Part shown: one piece after another, positions 8,003 through 17,227 of the stretch
Numbering within the stretch: position 1 is the stretch's first letter
Layout of the letters: each line of letters starts with the position of its first letter
Assembly: GCA_030263275.1 (NCBI GenBank)
Contig: SZOR01000044.1
Coordinates: 1 to 30,780, forward strand
Reading direction: 5' to 3'
Source: DSNY01 sp016861185
GTDB taxonomy: Bacteria; Pseudomonadota; Gammaproteobacteria; Burkholderiales; Burkholderiaceae_F
Length of the DNA: 30,780 nucleotides
Notes under the pieces: model-generated
Told to the model about the DNA's origin: nothing
Seen by the model: the letters and a program-made list of their open reading frames with translations, nothing else
Databases searched by the model: none
Position numbers and translations under genes: made by a program

Positions 8003-8030
8003 AGATACTTGTGCTTCGCAGAGGTGTGGA

Positions 8031-8885
8031 GTGAAGCTCTGCGGTTTCGACGTCGGACTCGACCGTCCGCTGTTCCTGATCGCCGGACCGTGCGTGGTCG
8101 AAACCGAGGCGCTGGCGCTGGATACCGCCGGCAAGCTCAAGGACATCACCGCGTCTCTCGGGATTCCTTTCGTCTACAAGTCGAGCTACGACAAGGCCAA
8201 CCGCAGCTCGGGCAAGAGCTTCCGCGGGCTCGGCATCGACGAAGGCCTGCGCATCCTCGCGGAGGTCAGGAAGAAGATCGGCGTTCCGGTGCTGACCGAC
8301 GTGCACGCCGAAGACGAGATCCGGGCCGCCGCGCAGGTGGTCGACGTGATCCAGACGCCGGCGTTCCTGTGCCGGCAGACCGACTTTATCCGCGCCTGCG
8401 CCGTCAGCGGCAAGCCCGTCAACATCAAGAAGGGCCAGTTCCTCGCGCCGCACGACATGAAGAACGTGATCGACAAGGCGCGCGAGGCGGCGCGCGAGGC
8501 GGGGCTGTCGGAAGACCGGTTCCTCGCCTGCGAGCGCGGCGCGAGCTTCGGCTACAACAACCTCGTGTCCGATATGCGGTCGCTCGCGATCATGCGCGAA
8601 ACCGGCTGTCCGGTCGTGTTCGACGCGACGCATTCGGTGCAACTGCCGGGCGGGCAGGGCACGTCGAGCGGGGGCCAGCGCGAATTCGTGCCGGTGCTCG
8701 CGCGCGCGGCGGTCGCGGTCGGCATCGCGGGGCTGTTCATGGAGACGCACCCGGATCCGAAGAACGCGAAGTCGGACGGTCCAAACGCCGTGCCGCTGAG
8801 CCGGATGAAGGAGCTGCTCGAGACGCTGGTCGAGCTCGACCGCGTGACGAAGAAGAACGGCTTCATCGAGAGCGACTTTCACTAG
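8031..8885 (+). CDS. kdsA: 3-deoxy-8-phosphooctulonate (KDO-8-phosphate) synthase, metal-dependent type
   Basis: Condenses phosphoenolpyruvate with arabinose-5-phosphate to give KDO-8-phosphate, the precursor of the KDO sugar of lipopolysaccharide. The 284-residue protein has the KANRSS substrate motif (about residues 55-60) and GPxxLPGGQ-like loop regions. C21 in IAGPCVVE stands where the metal-independent E. coli enzyme has Asn26. SDGPN replaces the CDGP motif, and His (FDATHS) and Glu (METHPDP) are kept. These features mark the metal-dependent class. I choose the GTG at 8031, preceded by GAGGTGTGGA. Earlier in-frame codons run through the hairpin repeat and do not resemble KdsA. Confidence 0.96.
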   Translation: MKLCGFDVGLDRPLFLIAGPCVVETEALALDTAGKLKDITASLGIPFVYKSSYDKANRSSGKSFRGLGIDEGLRILAEVRKKIGVPVLTDVHAEDEIRAAAQVVDVIQTPAFLCRQTDFIRACAVSGKPVNIKKGQFLAPHDMKNVIDKAREAAREAGLSEDRFLACERGASFGYNNLVSDMRSLAIMRETGCPVVFDATHSVQLPGGQGTSSGGQREFVPVLARAAVAVGIAGLFMETHPDPKNAKSDGPNAVPLSRMKELLETLVELDRVTKKNGFIESDFH

Positions 8886-8900
8886 CCAAGGGAGGGCACC

Positions 8901-9203
8901 GTGGCCGCTGGCTACATCGTCGTCGAAATGAAGATCACCGACCCCGAACGCTACAGGGAGTACATGGCGTTGGCGCCGGCAACGATCGCCGCCGCGGGCG
9001 GCGAGTACCTTGCGCGTGGTGGCAAGTCCGAGCCGCTCGAAGGGCAGTGGAACCCGGTGCGCCTCGCGATCCTCAAGTTCCCGAGCTATGAGCAGGCCAA
9101 GGCCTGGTACGACGGCGAGCGCTATCGACAGGTGCGCGCCAAGCGGGCCGGCGCCACCGAGTTCTTCAACATGGTCCTGGTCGAAGGCGTGCCGGCGGCC
9201 TGA
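8901..9203 (+). CDS. DUF1330 domain protein
   Basis: Protein of 100 residues with the dimeric alpha/beta-barrel DUF1330 fold. The pattern is AGYIVVEMKITDPERYREY near the N-terminus, then GGEYLARGGKSEPLEG and NPVRLAILKFPSYEQAKAWY. The family is widespread but has no established biochemical role. The start is GTG at 8901 with GGAGGG at 8891-8896. It sits 15 bases after kdsA and 27 bases before eno, so it is probably co-transcribed with them. Its presence between kdsA and eno is a known Burkholderiales arrangement, although a functional link is not shown. Confidence 0.88.
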   Translation: MAAGYIVVEMKITDPERYREYMALAPATIAAAGGEYLARGGKSEPLEGQWNPVRLAILKFPSYEQAKAWYDGERYRQVRAKRAGATEFFNMVLVEGVPAA

Positions 9204-9230
9204 ACACTTGCGACAACTTTCAACAACAAC

Positions 9231-10514
9231 ATGAGTGCCATCGTTGACATCATCGGCCGCGAGATCCTGGATTCGCGCGGCAATCCCACCGTCGAATGCG
9301 ACGTGCTGCTCGAGTCCGGCGTGATGGGCCGCGCGGCGGTTCCGTCCGGGGCGTCGACCGGTTCGCGCGAAGCGATCGAGCTGCGCGACGGCGACAAGAG
9401 CCGCTACGGGGGCCGCGGCGTGCTGAAGGCGGTCGAGAACATCAACACCGAGATCTCCGAAGCGGTGATGGGGCTCGAGGCGAACGAGCAGGCTTTCCTC
9501 GACCGCACGCTGATCGATCTGGACGGCACCGAGAACAAGTCGCGACTCGGTGCGAACGCGATGCTCGCGGTGTCGATGGCGGTGGCCAAGGCGGCGGCCG
9601 AAGAAGCGGGGCTGCCGCTGTACCGCTACTTCGGCGGCAGTCAGGCGATGCAGATGCCGGTGCCGATGATGAACGTGATCAACGGCGGCGCGCATGCGAA
9701 CAACAACCTCGACCTGCAGGAGTTCATGATCGTGCCGGTCGGCGCGTCGAGCTTCGCCGAGGCGGTGCGCTACGGCGCGGAAGTCTTCCACGCGCTGAAG
9801 AAGCTGATCCACGACAAGGGCATGAGCACCGCGGTCGGCGACGAGGGTGGCTTCGCGCCGAACGTGAAGAGCCACGAGGCCGCGATCCAGCTGATCCTCG
9901 ACGCGATCGACAGGGCGGGCTACGAGGCAGGCAGCCAGATCGCGCTGGCACTCGACTGCGCGGCGAGCGAGTTCCACAAGGACGGCAAGTACCGCCTTGA
10001 AGGCGAAAAGCTCGCGCTCGACGCCAACGGCTTCACGGATCTGCTCGCGACCTGGTGCGACAAGTATCCGATCCTGTCGATCGAGGACGGCATGGCGGAG
10101 AACGACTGGGACGGTTGGGAGCACCTGACGAAGACGCTCGGCGCGCGCGTGCAGCTCGTCGGCGACGATCTGTTCGTCACCAACACGCGGATCCTGCGCG
10201 AGGGCATCAGGCGCGGCGTGGCCAATTCGATCCTGATCAAGATCAACCAGATCGGTACGCTGACCGAAACCTTCGCCGCGATCGAGATGGCCAAGCGTGC
10301 CGGCTACACGGCGGTGGTCAGCCACCGCTCGGGCGAAACCGAGGACGCGACGATCGCCGACATCGCGGTCGGCGCCAACGCGCTGCAGATCAAGACCGGC
10401 TCGCTGAGCCGTTCGGATCGCATCGCCAAGTACAACCAGCTTCTGCGCATCGAGGAGGATCTCGGCGACATCGCCAGCTTCCCGGGGCGCGGGGCCTTCT
10501 ACAACCTGAGGTAG
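9231..10514 (+). CDS. eno: enolase (phosphopyruvate hydratase)
   Basis: Interconverts 2-phosphoglycerate and phosphoenolpyruvate in glycolysis and gluconeogenesis. In other bacteria it is also part of the RNA degradosome. The protein has the standard length of 427 residues and shows GREILDSRGNPTVE at the N-terminus, the GDEGGFAPN loop, the metal ligand region LSIEDGMAENDW, the catalytic lysine region LIKINQIGTLTET (from about residue 335) and SHRSGETED. It supplies phosphoenolpyruvate, the substrate of the neighbouring KdsA. The ATG at 9231 has no strong ribosome binding site (CAACAACAAC precedes it). Confidence 0.98.
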   Translation: MSAIVDIIGREILDSRGNPTVECDVLLESGVMGRAAVPSGASTGSREAIELRDGDKSRYGGRGVLKAVENINTEISEAVMGLEANEQAFLDRTLIDLDGTENKSRLGANAMLAVSMAVAKAAAEEAGLPLYRYFGGSQAMQMPVPMMNVINGGAHANNNLDLQEFMIVPVGASSFAEAVRYGAEVFHALKKLIHDKGMSTAVGDEGGFAPNVKSHEAAIQLILDAIDRAGYEAGSQIALALDCAASEFHKDGKYRLEGEKLALDANGFTDLLATWCDKYPILSIEDGMAENDWDGWEHLTKTLGARVQLVGDDLFVTNTRILREGIRRGVANSILIKINQIGTLTETFAAIEMAKRAGYTAVVSHRSGETEDATIADIAVGANALQIKTGSLSRSDRIAKYNQLLRIEEDLGDIASFPGRGAFYNLR

Positions 10515-10524
10515 CCGGCTCGCG

Positions 10525-10824
10525 ATGCGGGCGCTGACGATCGTCCTCGGCACGCTGCTGGTGGCGGTCCAATGGCCGCTGTGGTTCGGCAAGGGCGGCT
10601 GGCTGCGCGTGTGGGAACTGCAGCGCAGCCTGGAAGCGCAGCGGCAGGACAATGCGACGCTCGCCGCGCGCAACGCCGCGCTGGCGGCCGAAGTCCGCAG
10701 CCTGAAGGAGGGCCGCGAGGCGATCGAGGAACGCGCGCGCCAGCAGCTCAACATGATCCGCGGCGACGAACTGTTCTTTCAGTTCGTGACGCCGCCGCAG
10801 TCGGCAGCGGCCGAGAAGAAGTAG
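10525..10824 (+). CDS. ftsB: cell division protein FtsB
   Basis: Small bitopic division protein of 99 residues that works with FtsL and FtsQ at the septum. There is one N-terminal membrane segment (about residues 3-19, including a WPLWFG end), then a periplasmic coiled coil (about residues 28-70) with the N-rich LAARNAALAAEV segment. The conserved end is ARQQLNMIRGDELFFQF. It follows eno by ten bases, the usual location of ftsB in beta- and gammaproteobacteria, and is probably on the same transcript. Confidence 0.94.
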   Translation: MRALTIVLGTLLVAVQWPLWFGKGGWLRVWELQRSLEAQRQDNATLAARNAALAAEVRSLKEGREAIEERARQQLNMIRGDELFFQFVTPPQSAAAEKK

Positions 10825-10829
10825 CCCGC

Positions 10830-12134
10830 ATGAACCTGTACGCGAAGCTCGTCGCGCGCGAACGCGAAGGCCGGCCCTTGCGCGTCGGCCTGATCGGCGC
10901 CGGCAAGTTCGGCTCGATGTATCTGTCGCAGGCGCGGCGCACACCGGGCATGCGCCTGACGACGGTGGCGGACCTCGATCCGCAACGCGCCAAGGAGGCG
11001 CTGCGGCGCGTCGGCTGGCGCGACGACGAAATGCAGCGCATCGCGTTCACCGACGACGGCACCGGGCTGATCACCTCGGACGACGTCGACATCGTGATCG
11101 ACGCGACCGGCGCGCCGGCGGCCGGCATCGCGCACGTGCTCGCCTGCTGCGAGCACGGCAAGCACATCGTGATGGTCAACGTCGAAGCCGACGCGCTCGC
11201 CGGCCCTTTGCTCGCGCAGCGCGCGCGGCAGGCGGGCATCGTCTATTCGCTCGCCTACGGCGACCAGCCGGCGCTGATCTGCGAGCTGGTCGACTGGGCG
11301 CGCGCGTGCGGATTCGAGGTGATCGCCGCGGGCAAGGGAACGAAGTACCTGCCCGAATTTCACGCGTCGACTCCGGACACGGTGTGGACCCACTACGGGC
11401 TGACGCCGGAGGACGCGCACGCGGGCGGCTTGAATGCGCAGATGTTCAACAGTTTTCTCGACGGCACCAAGAGCGCGATCGAGATGTGCGCGGTGGCGAA
11501 CGCCACCGGCCTGGCTGCGCCCGAGGGGCTGAGCTTTCCGCCGTGCAGCGTCGACGACCTGCCGCGCGTGCTGCGGCCGCGGGAGGAGGGCGGCGCGCTC
11601 CAGCATCGCGGCCAGGTCGAAGTGATCTCCAGCCTTGAACGCGACGGGCGGGCCGTGTTTCGCGACCTGCGCTGGGGCGTGTACGTGACGTTCGCGGGCG
11701 GCAGCGACTACGTCGAGCGCTGCTTCAGGGAATACGGGCTGGTCACCGATCCGAGCGGCAAGTACACGGCGATGTACAAGCCGTATCACCTGATCGGGCT
11801 CGAACTGGGCGTCAGCGTCGCCAGCGTGGGTCTGCGCGGCGAGCCGACGGGCGCGCCGATCGCCTTCAACGCCGACGTGGTTGCGACCGCCAAGCGCGAT
11901 TTGAGAGCCGGCGAAGCGCTCGATGGCGAAGGCGGCTATACGGTGTACGGGCGGTTGATGCCGGCGGCGGAGTCGCTTCGCATCGGCGGCCTGCCGCTCG
12001 GGCTCGCGCACAGGCTGCGTCTGAAGAACGCAGTCGCGTCCGGGGCCGCGGTGCGCTGGCACGATGTCGAGATCGACGAAAACGATCCCGCCGTGCGCTT
12101 CCGGCGCGAGATGGAACGGTCGCTCGCGTCCTGA
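10830..12134 (+). CDS. COG4091-type NAD(P)-dependent oxidoreductase (homoserine dehydrogenase-like, SAF domain)
   Basis: Predicted dehydrogenase of 434 residues. The Rossmann motif GLIGAGKFG is at about residues 20-28, followed by the VDIVIDATGAPAAG and VMVNVEADAL segments of the homoserine-dehydrogenase-like family. A catalytic-type lysine lies in the AGKGTKYLPEFHAS region, and a SAF-like domain fills the C-terminal quarter (DVVATAKRDLRAGEALDGEGGYTVYG). Members of this family act on sugar acids or branched polyols in other bacteria, and no substrate can be assigned here. The ATG at 10830 lies only five bases after the ftsB stop, so it may share the eno-ftsB mRNA. It is not the biosynthetic homoserine dehydrogenase, which has an ACT domain and a different layout. 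Confidence 0.8.
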   Translation: MNLYAKLVAREREGRPLRVGLIGAGKFGSMYLSQARRTPGMRLTTVADLDPQRAKEALRRVGWRDDEMQRIAFTDDGTGLITSDDVDIVIDATGAPAAGIAHVLACCEHGKHIVMVNVEADALAGPLLAQRARQAGIVYSLAYGDQPALICELVDWARACGFEVIAAGKGTKYLPEFHASTPDTVWTHYGLTPEDAHAGGLNAQMFNSFLDGTKSAIEMCAVANATGLAAPEGLSFPPCSVDDLPRVLRPREEGGALQHRGQVEVISSLERDGRAVFRDLRWGVYVTFAGGSDYVERCFREYGLVTDPSGKYTAMYKPYHLIGLELGVSVASVGLRGEPTGAPIAFNADVVATAKRDLRAGEALDGEGGYTVYGRLMPAAESLRIGGLPLGLAHRLRLKNAVASGAAVRWHDVEIDENDPAVRFRREMERSLAS

Positions 12135-12152
12135 AGAACGTCCGCCAGCGCC

Positions 12153-12512
12153 TTACGGCCAGACGCCGTAGTAGCCGAAGCCAAGCGACCAGCGCGGGCG
12201 CCAGCCCCAGTGCGGGCCGTACCAGTAGCGGCCGTGAGGCCAGACGCGACCGTAGTGCAGATCGAAGTAGTACTGCTGGTTGGCGCGGCGCCACGCTTCG
12301 AGCTGTTCCTCACGCTCGCGGGCGGCGCTCTGCTCGGCCAGGATCTGCGCGTTCTGTTGCGCCATTTGCCGCGCCTGCTCCAGCGTCAGCGTCGGCGGCG
12401 CGGCGGCCTCGGACGAGGGCAGCCGCTCGATCCGGCTGCCGTCGGGCAGCGGCGTCGTTGCACAGCCGGCGAGCAATCCGCCGATCAGGATCGCGATCGC
12501 GTTGCGAAACAT
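12153..12512 (-). CDS. small lipoprotein with aromatic-rich C-terminus
   Basis: Precursor of 119 residues with a lipoprotein signal (MFRNAIAILIGGLLAGC, lipobox cysteine C17). The start at 12512 is fixed by a strong AGGAGG ribosome binding site (12516-12521 on the plus strand). A helical, Gln/Glu/Ala-rich stretch (about 42-80) follows, then a tail (81-119) that contains 15 aromatic residues among 39, plus three histidines and many glycines. No named family is recognised. The lipobox implies membrane anchoring, probably at the outer membrane. It is convergent with the oxidoreductase gene and lies 19 bases downstream of hslO on the same strand. Confidence 0.8.
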   Translation of the reverse strand: MFRNAIAILIGGLLAGCATTPLPDGSRIERLPSSEAAAPPTLTLEQARQMAQQNAQILAEQSAAREREEQLEAWRRANQQYYFDLHYGRVWPHGRYWYGPHWGWRPRWSLGFGYYGVWP

Positions 12513-12531
12513 GCGTCCTCCTGCCGGGACG

Positions 12532-13446
12532 TCAGTGCAGCGAATCCTGCGCGCCCATGTCGGTCGATCCGGTCGAGAACAACTGCCCCACGTCGACCGC
12601 ATCGAACTCGTGACGCGCGTTGCAGAAGTCGCAGGTGACCGTCACGGAGCCGAGCTCCGCGACGATCGAGTCGACTTCCTCGCGTCCCAGCGAAACCAGC
12701 ATACGCCCGATGCGCGCGCGCGAACACGTGCATTGGAAACGAGGTGTAAGTCGGGCGACGGCGTCGAGCCGTTCCTGCCAGTACGGGCGCCGCACGAGTT
12801 CGTCAGGTCCGATCGAAAGCAGCTCGCGCGAGTCGAGCGTGCTCGCGAGCGTGACGGCGCGCTGCCAGGTTTCGCCGTGATCGTCCTCGCCGATGCGTCC
12901 GCCTTCGCGCGGCAGCCGCTGCAGCAGCAGCCCGGCCGCGCCGGCGCCATCGGCGGCAAGCCACAGCCGCGTGTCGAGCTGCTCGGAGCGGCGCATGTAG
13001 CTCTCGAGCGCCTGCGCGATCGAAGCGCCTTCCAGCGGCACGACGCCCTGGTAAGGCTGCTGGCCGGGTTGCGGATCTCTCGGATCGAGCGTGATCGCGC
13101 AGCGACCATGCCCGCCGGCGTTGACCAGTTCGCGCAGGCCAGCGCCGTCGGGGACATGAGCGCCGGCGCGCAGCTTGGCGGTCGCGCGCAGCGCGAGGTC
13201 GGGCTGGCACTCGACGACCAGCAACTTGACCGGCCCGTCGCCGTGGATCTGGAACACCAGCGCGCCGTTGAACTTGATCGTCGTCGACAGCAGCGCCGCG
13301 GCCGCGGTCATTTCGCCCAGCAGCCGCGCGACCGGCGGCGGGTAGTCGTGCAACGCGATCATCTGCTGCCACGCTTCGCGCAGTTGCACGACCTCGCCGC
13401 GCACCGGCGCGCCGTCGAACAGGAATTTCAGCAGCGCGTCGTTCAA
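12532..13446 (-). CDS. hslO: redox-regulated holdase chaperone Hsp33
   Basis: Cytoplasmic chaperone that becomes active when its zinc-bound cysteines are oxidised. The 304-residue protein shows the N-terminal substrate-binding domain and the C-terminal redox switch with C239-x-C241 (QCTCS) and C272-x2-C275 (CDFC), exactly the family pattern. The likely start is TTG at 13446. It overlaps the TGA of the upstream beta-helix gene as TTGA, so the two may be translationally coupled. The start codon and the first residues (MNDALLKFLF) agree with other Hsp33 N-termini. No strong Shine-Dalgarno sequence is seen, which fits coupling. Confidence 0.95.
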   Translation of the reverse strand: MNDALLKFLFDGAPVRGEVVQLREAWQQMIALHDYPPPVARLLGEMTAAAALLSTTIKFNGALVFQIHGDGPVKLLVVECQPDLALRATAKLRAGAHVPDGAGLRELVNAGGHGRCAITLDPRDPQPGQQPYQGVVPLEGASIAQALESYMRRSEQLDTRLWLAADGAGAAGLLLQRLPREGGRIGEDDHGETWQRAVTLASTLDSRELLSIGPDELVRRPYWQERLDAVARLTPRFQCTCSRARIGRMLVSLGREEVDSIVAELGSVTVTCDFCNARHEFDAVDVGQLFSTGSTDMGAQDSLH

Positions 13447-14495
13447 GGTCGGGCGGCGCGCGCGGCCAGCGCCTGCACGCGCTTCAGTTCTTCGGCGTAG
13501 CCGCAGTAGGTGCCGATCGTCTCGGCGATCATCGCGCGCTTGCGCTCGTCGAGCGGCCCGAGCGCGCGCGCGGGCTGGCCGCCCCACAGCTTGCCGCTGG
13601 TCAGCACCTGACCGGGCAGGGTCGTCGCACCGGCCGCGAGAAACACGTCGTCCTCGACCCGTGTTCCGCTCGCCACCACGCTGCCGATGCCGATCAGACA
13701 GCGGTCGCCGATCGTGCAGTCGACCATCTGCACGTTGTGGCCGATGGTCGTGTCGCGTCCGATCTCGAGCCGGCCGCCGGGGCCGCAACGCAGCAGCGAG
13801 TTGTCCTGCACGTTGCTGCGCTCGCCGATCGTGATCTGCCCGCCGTCGGCGTCGAGCTCGCACCCGTACCAGATGTTGACGCGCGCCGCGGCGTCGATGT
13901 CGCCGCGCAGCGTGGCGGTGTTGGCGACGAACACGCTGGCGTCGAGCGGTTCGCGCAGGTCCGATGCCGGAAGTGACGCACTGCCGGCGGCGGCGCCGCG
14001 CGCGCGCAACGCGGCGCGCCGCTGCGCAAGTTCGTCCTCGGCCAGCGGCCGTTCCGGCTTCGCAGGTCGACCGGCATAGACGAAACCGCCCGGCAGACGC
14101 GAGCGCGGAAAAACGACGGCGTCGGCGGCGAGCACGACGCCGGGCTCCAGCACCGAGCCGTCGAGAATGACGGCGCGCTCCTCGAGCACGCAGCCGTCGC
14201 CGACCTCGCAGGCGTGCACGACCGCGTATTCGCCGATCGTCACATCGTCGCCGAGCAGCGTCGGATACACGTCGTGCGCGATGTGCACGGTCGCGCGGCG
14301 CCCCATGTGCAGGCTCTTGCCCGCGCGCACGTAATGCCCGTCGGCACGGATGACGGCGCCGGGCCCGAACCAAGCACGGGCGCCGAGCGTCACGCGGCCG
14401 ACGATCGCGGCGCCGGCGCCGAAGTGCAGCGGGGGGCCGGCCAGTTGCGGGTGCTCGCCGCGGTAAGCGAGGAGATTCGTTCGAACGGATGACAT
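13443..14495 (-). CDS. tandem gamma-carbonic-anhydrase-like (left-handed beta-helix) protein
   Basis: The 350-residue product contains two left-handed parallel beta-helix domains (about 20-155 and 185-315), each ending in the family motif AGRPAKPERPL or GGQPARALGPL and joined by a charged linker. Usual family members (gamma-CA/PaaY/YrdA) have one domain of about 175-200 residues. Aligned with YrdA and Cam, the three zinc histidines are H71, E89, H94 in the first half and R236, H253, V258 in the second. Each half is thus incomplete, but the retained positions complement each other. It is cotranscribed with hslO (TTGA overlap). Carbonic anhydrase activity cannot be assumed. It could be a structural or acyl-CoA-related member. 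Confidence 0.85.
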   Translation of the reverse strand: MSSVRTNLLAYRGEHPQLAGPPLHFGAGAAIVGRVTLGARAWFGPGAVIRADGHYVRAGKSLHMGRRATVHIAHDVYPTLLGDDVTIGEYAVVHACEVGDGCVLEERAVILDGSVLEPGVVLAADAVVFPRSRLPGGFVYAGRPAKPERPLAEDELAQRRAALRARGAAAGSASLPASDLREPLDASVFVANTATLRGDIDAAARVNIWYGCELDADGGQITIGERSNVQDNSLLRCGPGGRLEIGRDTTIGHNVQMVDCTIGDRCLIGIGSVVASGTRVEDDVFLAAGATTLPGQVLTSGKLWGGQPARALGPLDERKRAMIAETIGTYCGYAEELKRVQALAARAARP

Positions 14496-14565
14496 GAGAT
14501 CGGGCGGCCAGCGGGCATCCGCCGGAATCGGAAACGGGACCGCCGCAAGGTTAGCGCAGCCCGCG

Positions 14566-16240
14566 TCAGTACACCGGCGTCTCGCGGTACGTCCCCCACA
14601 ATCCCTTCAGCCGCTCGACGATGTCGCCCATCGTCGCGCCGTTCTTCACCAGCTCGATCGTGATCGGCATGATGTTCCGGCGCTCGTCCTTGGCCACTTC
14701 GACGAGTTGCGCGAGCAGTTGCTGGACCTTCGCGTTGTCGCGCTCGCGCCGCACGCGCTGCGTGCGCGCGATCTGGCGGTCGGCCGTGGTCTGGTCGTAC
14801 GGGTGGATGTCGATGTCGACGTGCTCCTCCTGCTCGACGTAGCGGTTGACGCCGATCACCGCCTTGTCGCCCGACTGTTTGCGCAGGGCAGTTTCGTAGG
14901 CGAAGTCGGCGATGTGCTTCTGGAACCAGCCCTGCTCGATCAGCCTGATCGTGCCGCCGCGCTCGTCGATCTCCTTCAGGATGTCGAAGATGCGGCGCTC
15001 GTATTCGGTGGTCAGCGCCTCGACGAAGTACGAGCCGCCGAGCGGGTCGACGACGTTGGTCACGTTCGACTCCTCGGCGATGATCTGCTGCGTGCGCAGC
15101 GCCATCTTCATCGCGTCCTCGGTCGGGATCGCGAAGGCCTCGTCGTAGCCGTTCGTGTGCAGCGACTGCGCGCCGCCGAGCACCGCGGAGAGCGCCTGCA
15201 GCGTCGTGCGCACGATGTTGATCTGGTACTGCGGCTTGGTCAGCGTGGCCGCCGCCGTCTGGCAGTGGAAGCGCAGCCGCATGCTGTCCGGGTCCTTCGC
15301 ACCGAAGCGTTCCTTCATGATCTTCGCGTAGCAGCGGCGCAGCGCGCGGAACTTGGCGATCTCCTCGAAGAAGTCGCCTTGCGAGACGAAGAAGAACGCG
15401 AGTCGCGGCGCGAACTCGTCGACCTGCATGCCGGTCTTCAGCACCTCTTCGACGTAGACGATCAGGTTGGCCAGCGTGAACGCTGCTTCGTGCAGCGGCG
15501 AGGAACCCGCTTCGGAGATGTGGTAACCGGACAGGTTGATCGGGTTGTAGCGCTTCAGGTTGCGCGCCGAGTACGTGATGATGTCGCGCACGATGCGCAC
15601 CGACGGCGCGATCGGGTAGATGTACTCCTTCTGCGCCATGTACTCCTTCAGGATGTCGGCCTGCACGGTGCCGGACAGCTTGTTCAGGTCGTAGCCGCGC
15701 TTCTGCGCGAGCGCGACGTACATCGCGAGCAGGATCCAAGCGGTCGGGTTGATCGTCATCGACACCGAGATCTTCTCCAGGTCGATGCCGTCGAACAGCG
15801 CTTCCATGTCCGCCAGCGTGTCGATCGCCACGCCTTCGCGTCCGACTTCGCCGTCGCTCATCGGATGATCGGAGTCGTAGCCCATCAGCGTGGGCATGTC
15901 GAAGTCGGTCGAAATCCCCGTCTGCCCCTGGGCGATCAGGAACTTGAAGCGCTTGTTCGTGTCTTCGCCGGTGCCGAAGCCGGCGATCTGCCGCATCGTC
16001 CAGGTGCGGCCGCGATACATCGTCGGGTAGGGCCCGCGCGTGAACGGATAGCGGCCGGGCAGGCCGATGTCCTCGAGCGGCGTGTCGGCGAGATCCGCCG
16101 CCGTGTAGACGCGCTTGACCGCGATGTCGCCGGTCGTGAAGAACTGCTCGCGGCGCTCGGGCTGGCGGGCGAGGAAGGCGGCGACTTCGCGCGCCTCCCA
16201 GTCGCGCACTTCGCGCTGCAGCTTGTCGAGGGTGGCCGGG

Positions 16241-16254
<14 letters not shown>
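14566..16254 (-). CDS. hcmA: 2-hydroxyisobutyryl-CoA mutase large subunit
   Basis: Substrate-binding subunit of an adenosylcobalamin-dependent acyl-CoA mutase, 562 residues, lacking the B12 domain that is encoded separately at 18682. The mutase core is clear (YPFTRGPYPTMYRGRTW, KLSGTVQADILKEY, RFHCQTAAATLTKPQ, AQSLHTNGYDEA). Substrate positions are I90 (RQIAGF), D117 (STDFDMP) and Q208 (MAQKEY). These match the Ile90/Asp117/Gln208 set of Aquincola tertiaricarbonis HcmA and differ from Tyr/Arg in methylmalonyl-CoA mutase and Phe/Gln in isobutyryl-CoA mutase. It should interconvert 2-hydroxyisobutyryl-CoA and 3-hydroxybutyryl-CoA. AAGGAG lies seven bases before the ATG, inside the upstream GTPase gene, whose end overlaps by 14 bases. 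Last gene of the operon. Confidence 0.93.

Positions 16255-17223
<969 letters not shown>

Positions 17224-17227
<4 letters not shown>

Noticed and set aside
7872..10754. 960-codon open frame on the minus strand opposite kdsA and eno
   Set aside because: It is the mirror of strongly conserved plus-strand genes. Its product is arginine/valine-rich with no domain, as expected from GC-rich codon bias.
13443..14495. Two separate overlapping beta-helix genes
   Set aside because: The frame is continuous through the linker between the two domains, so one fused chain is encoded.
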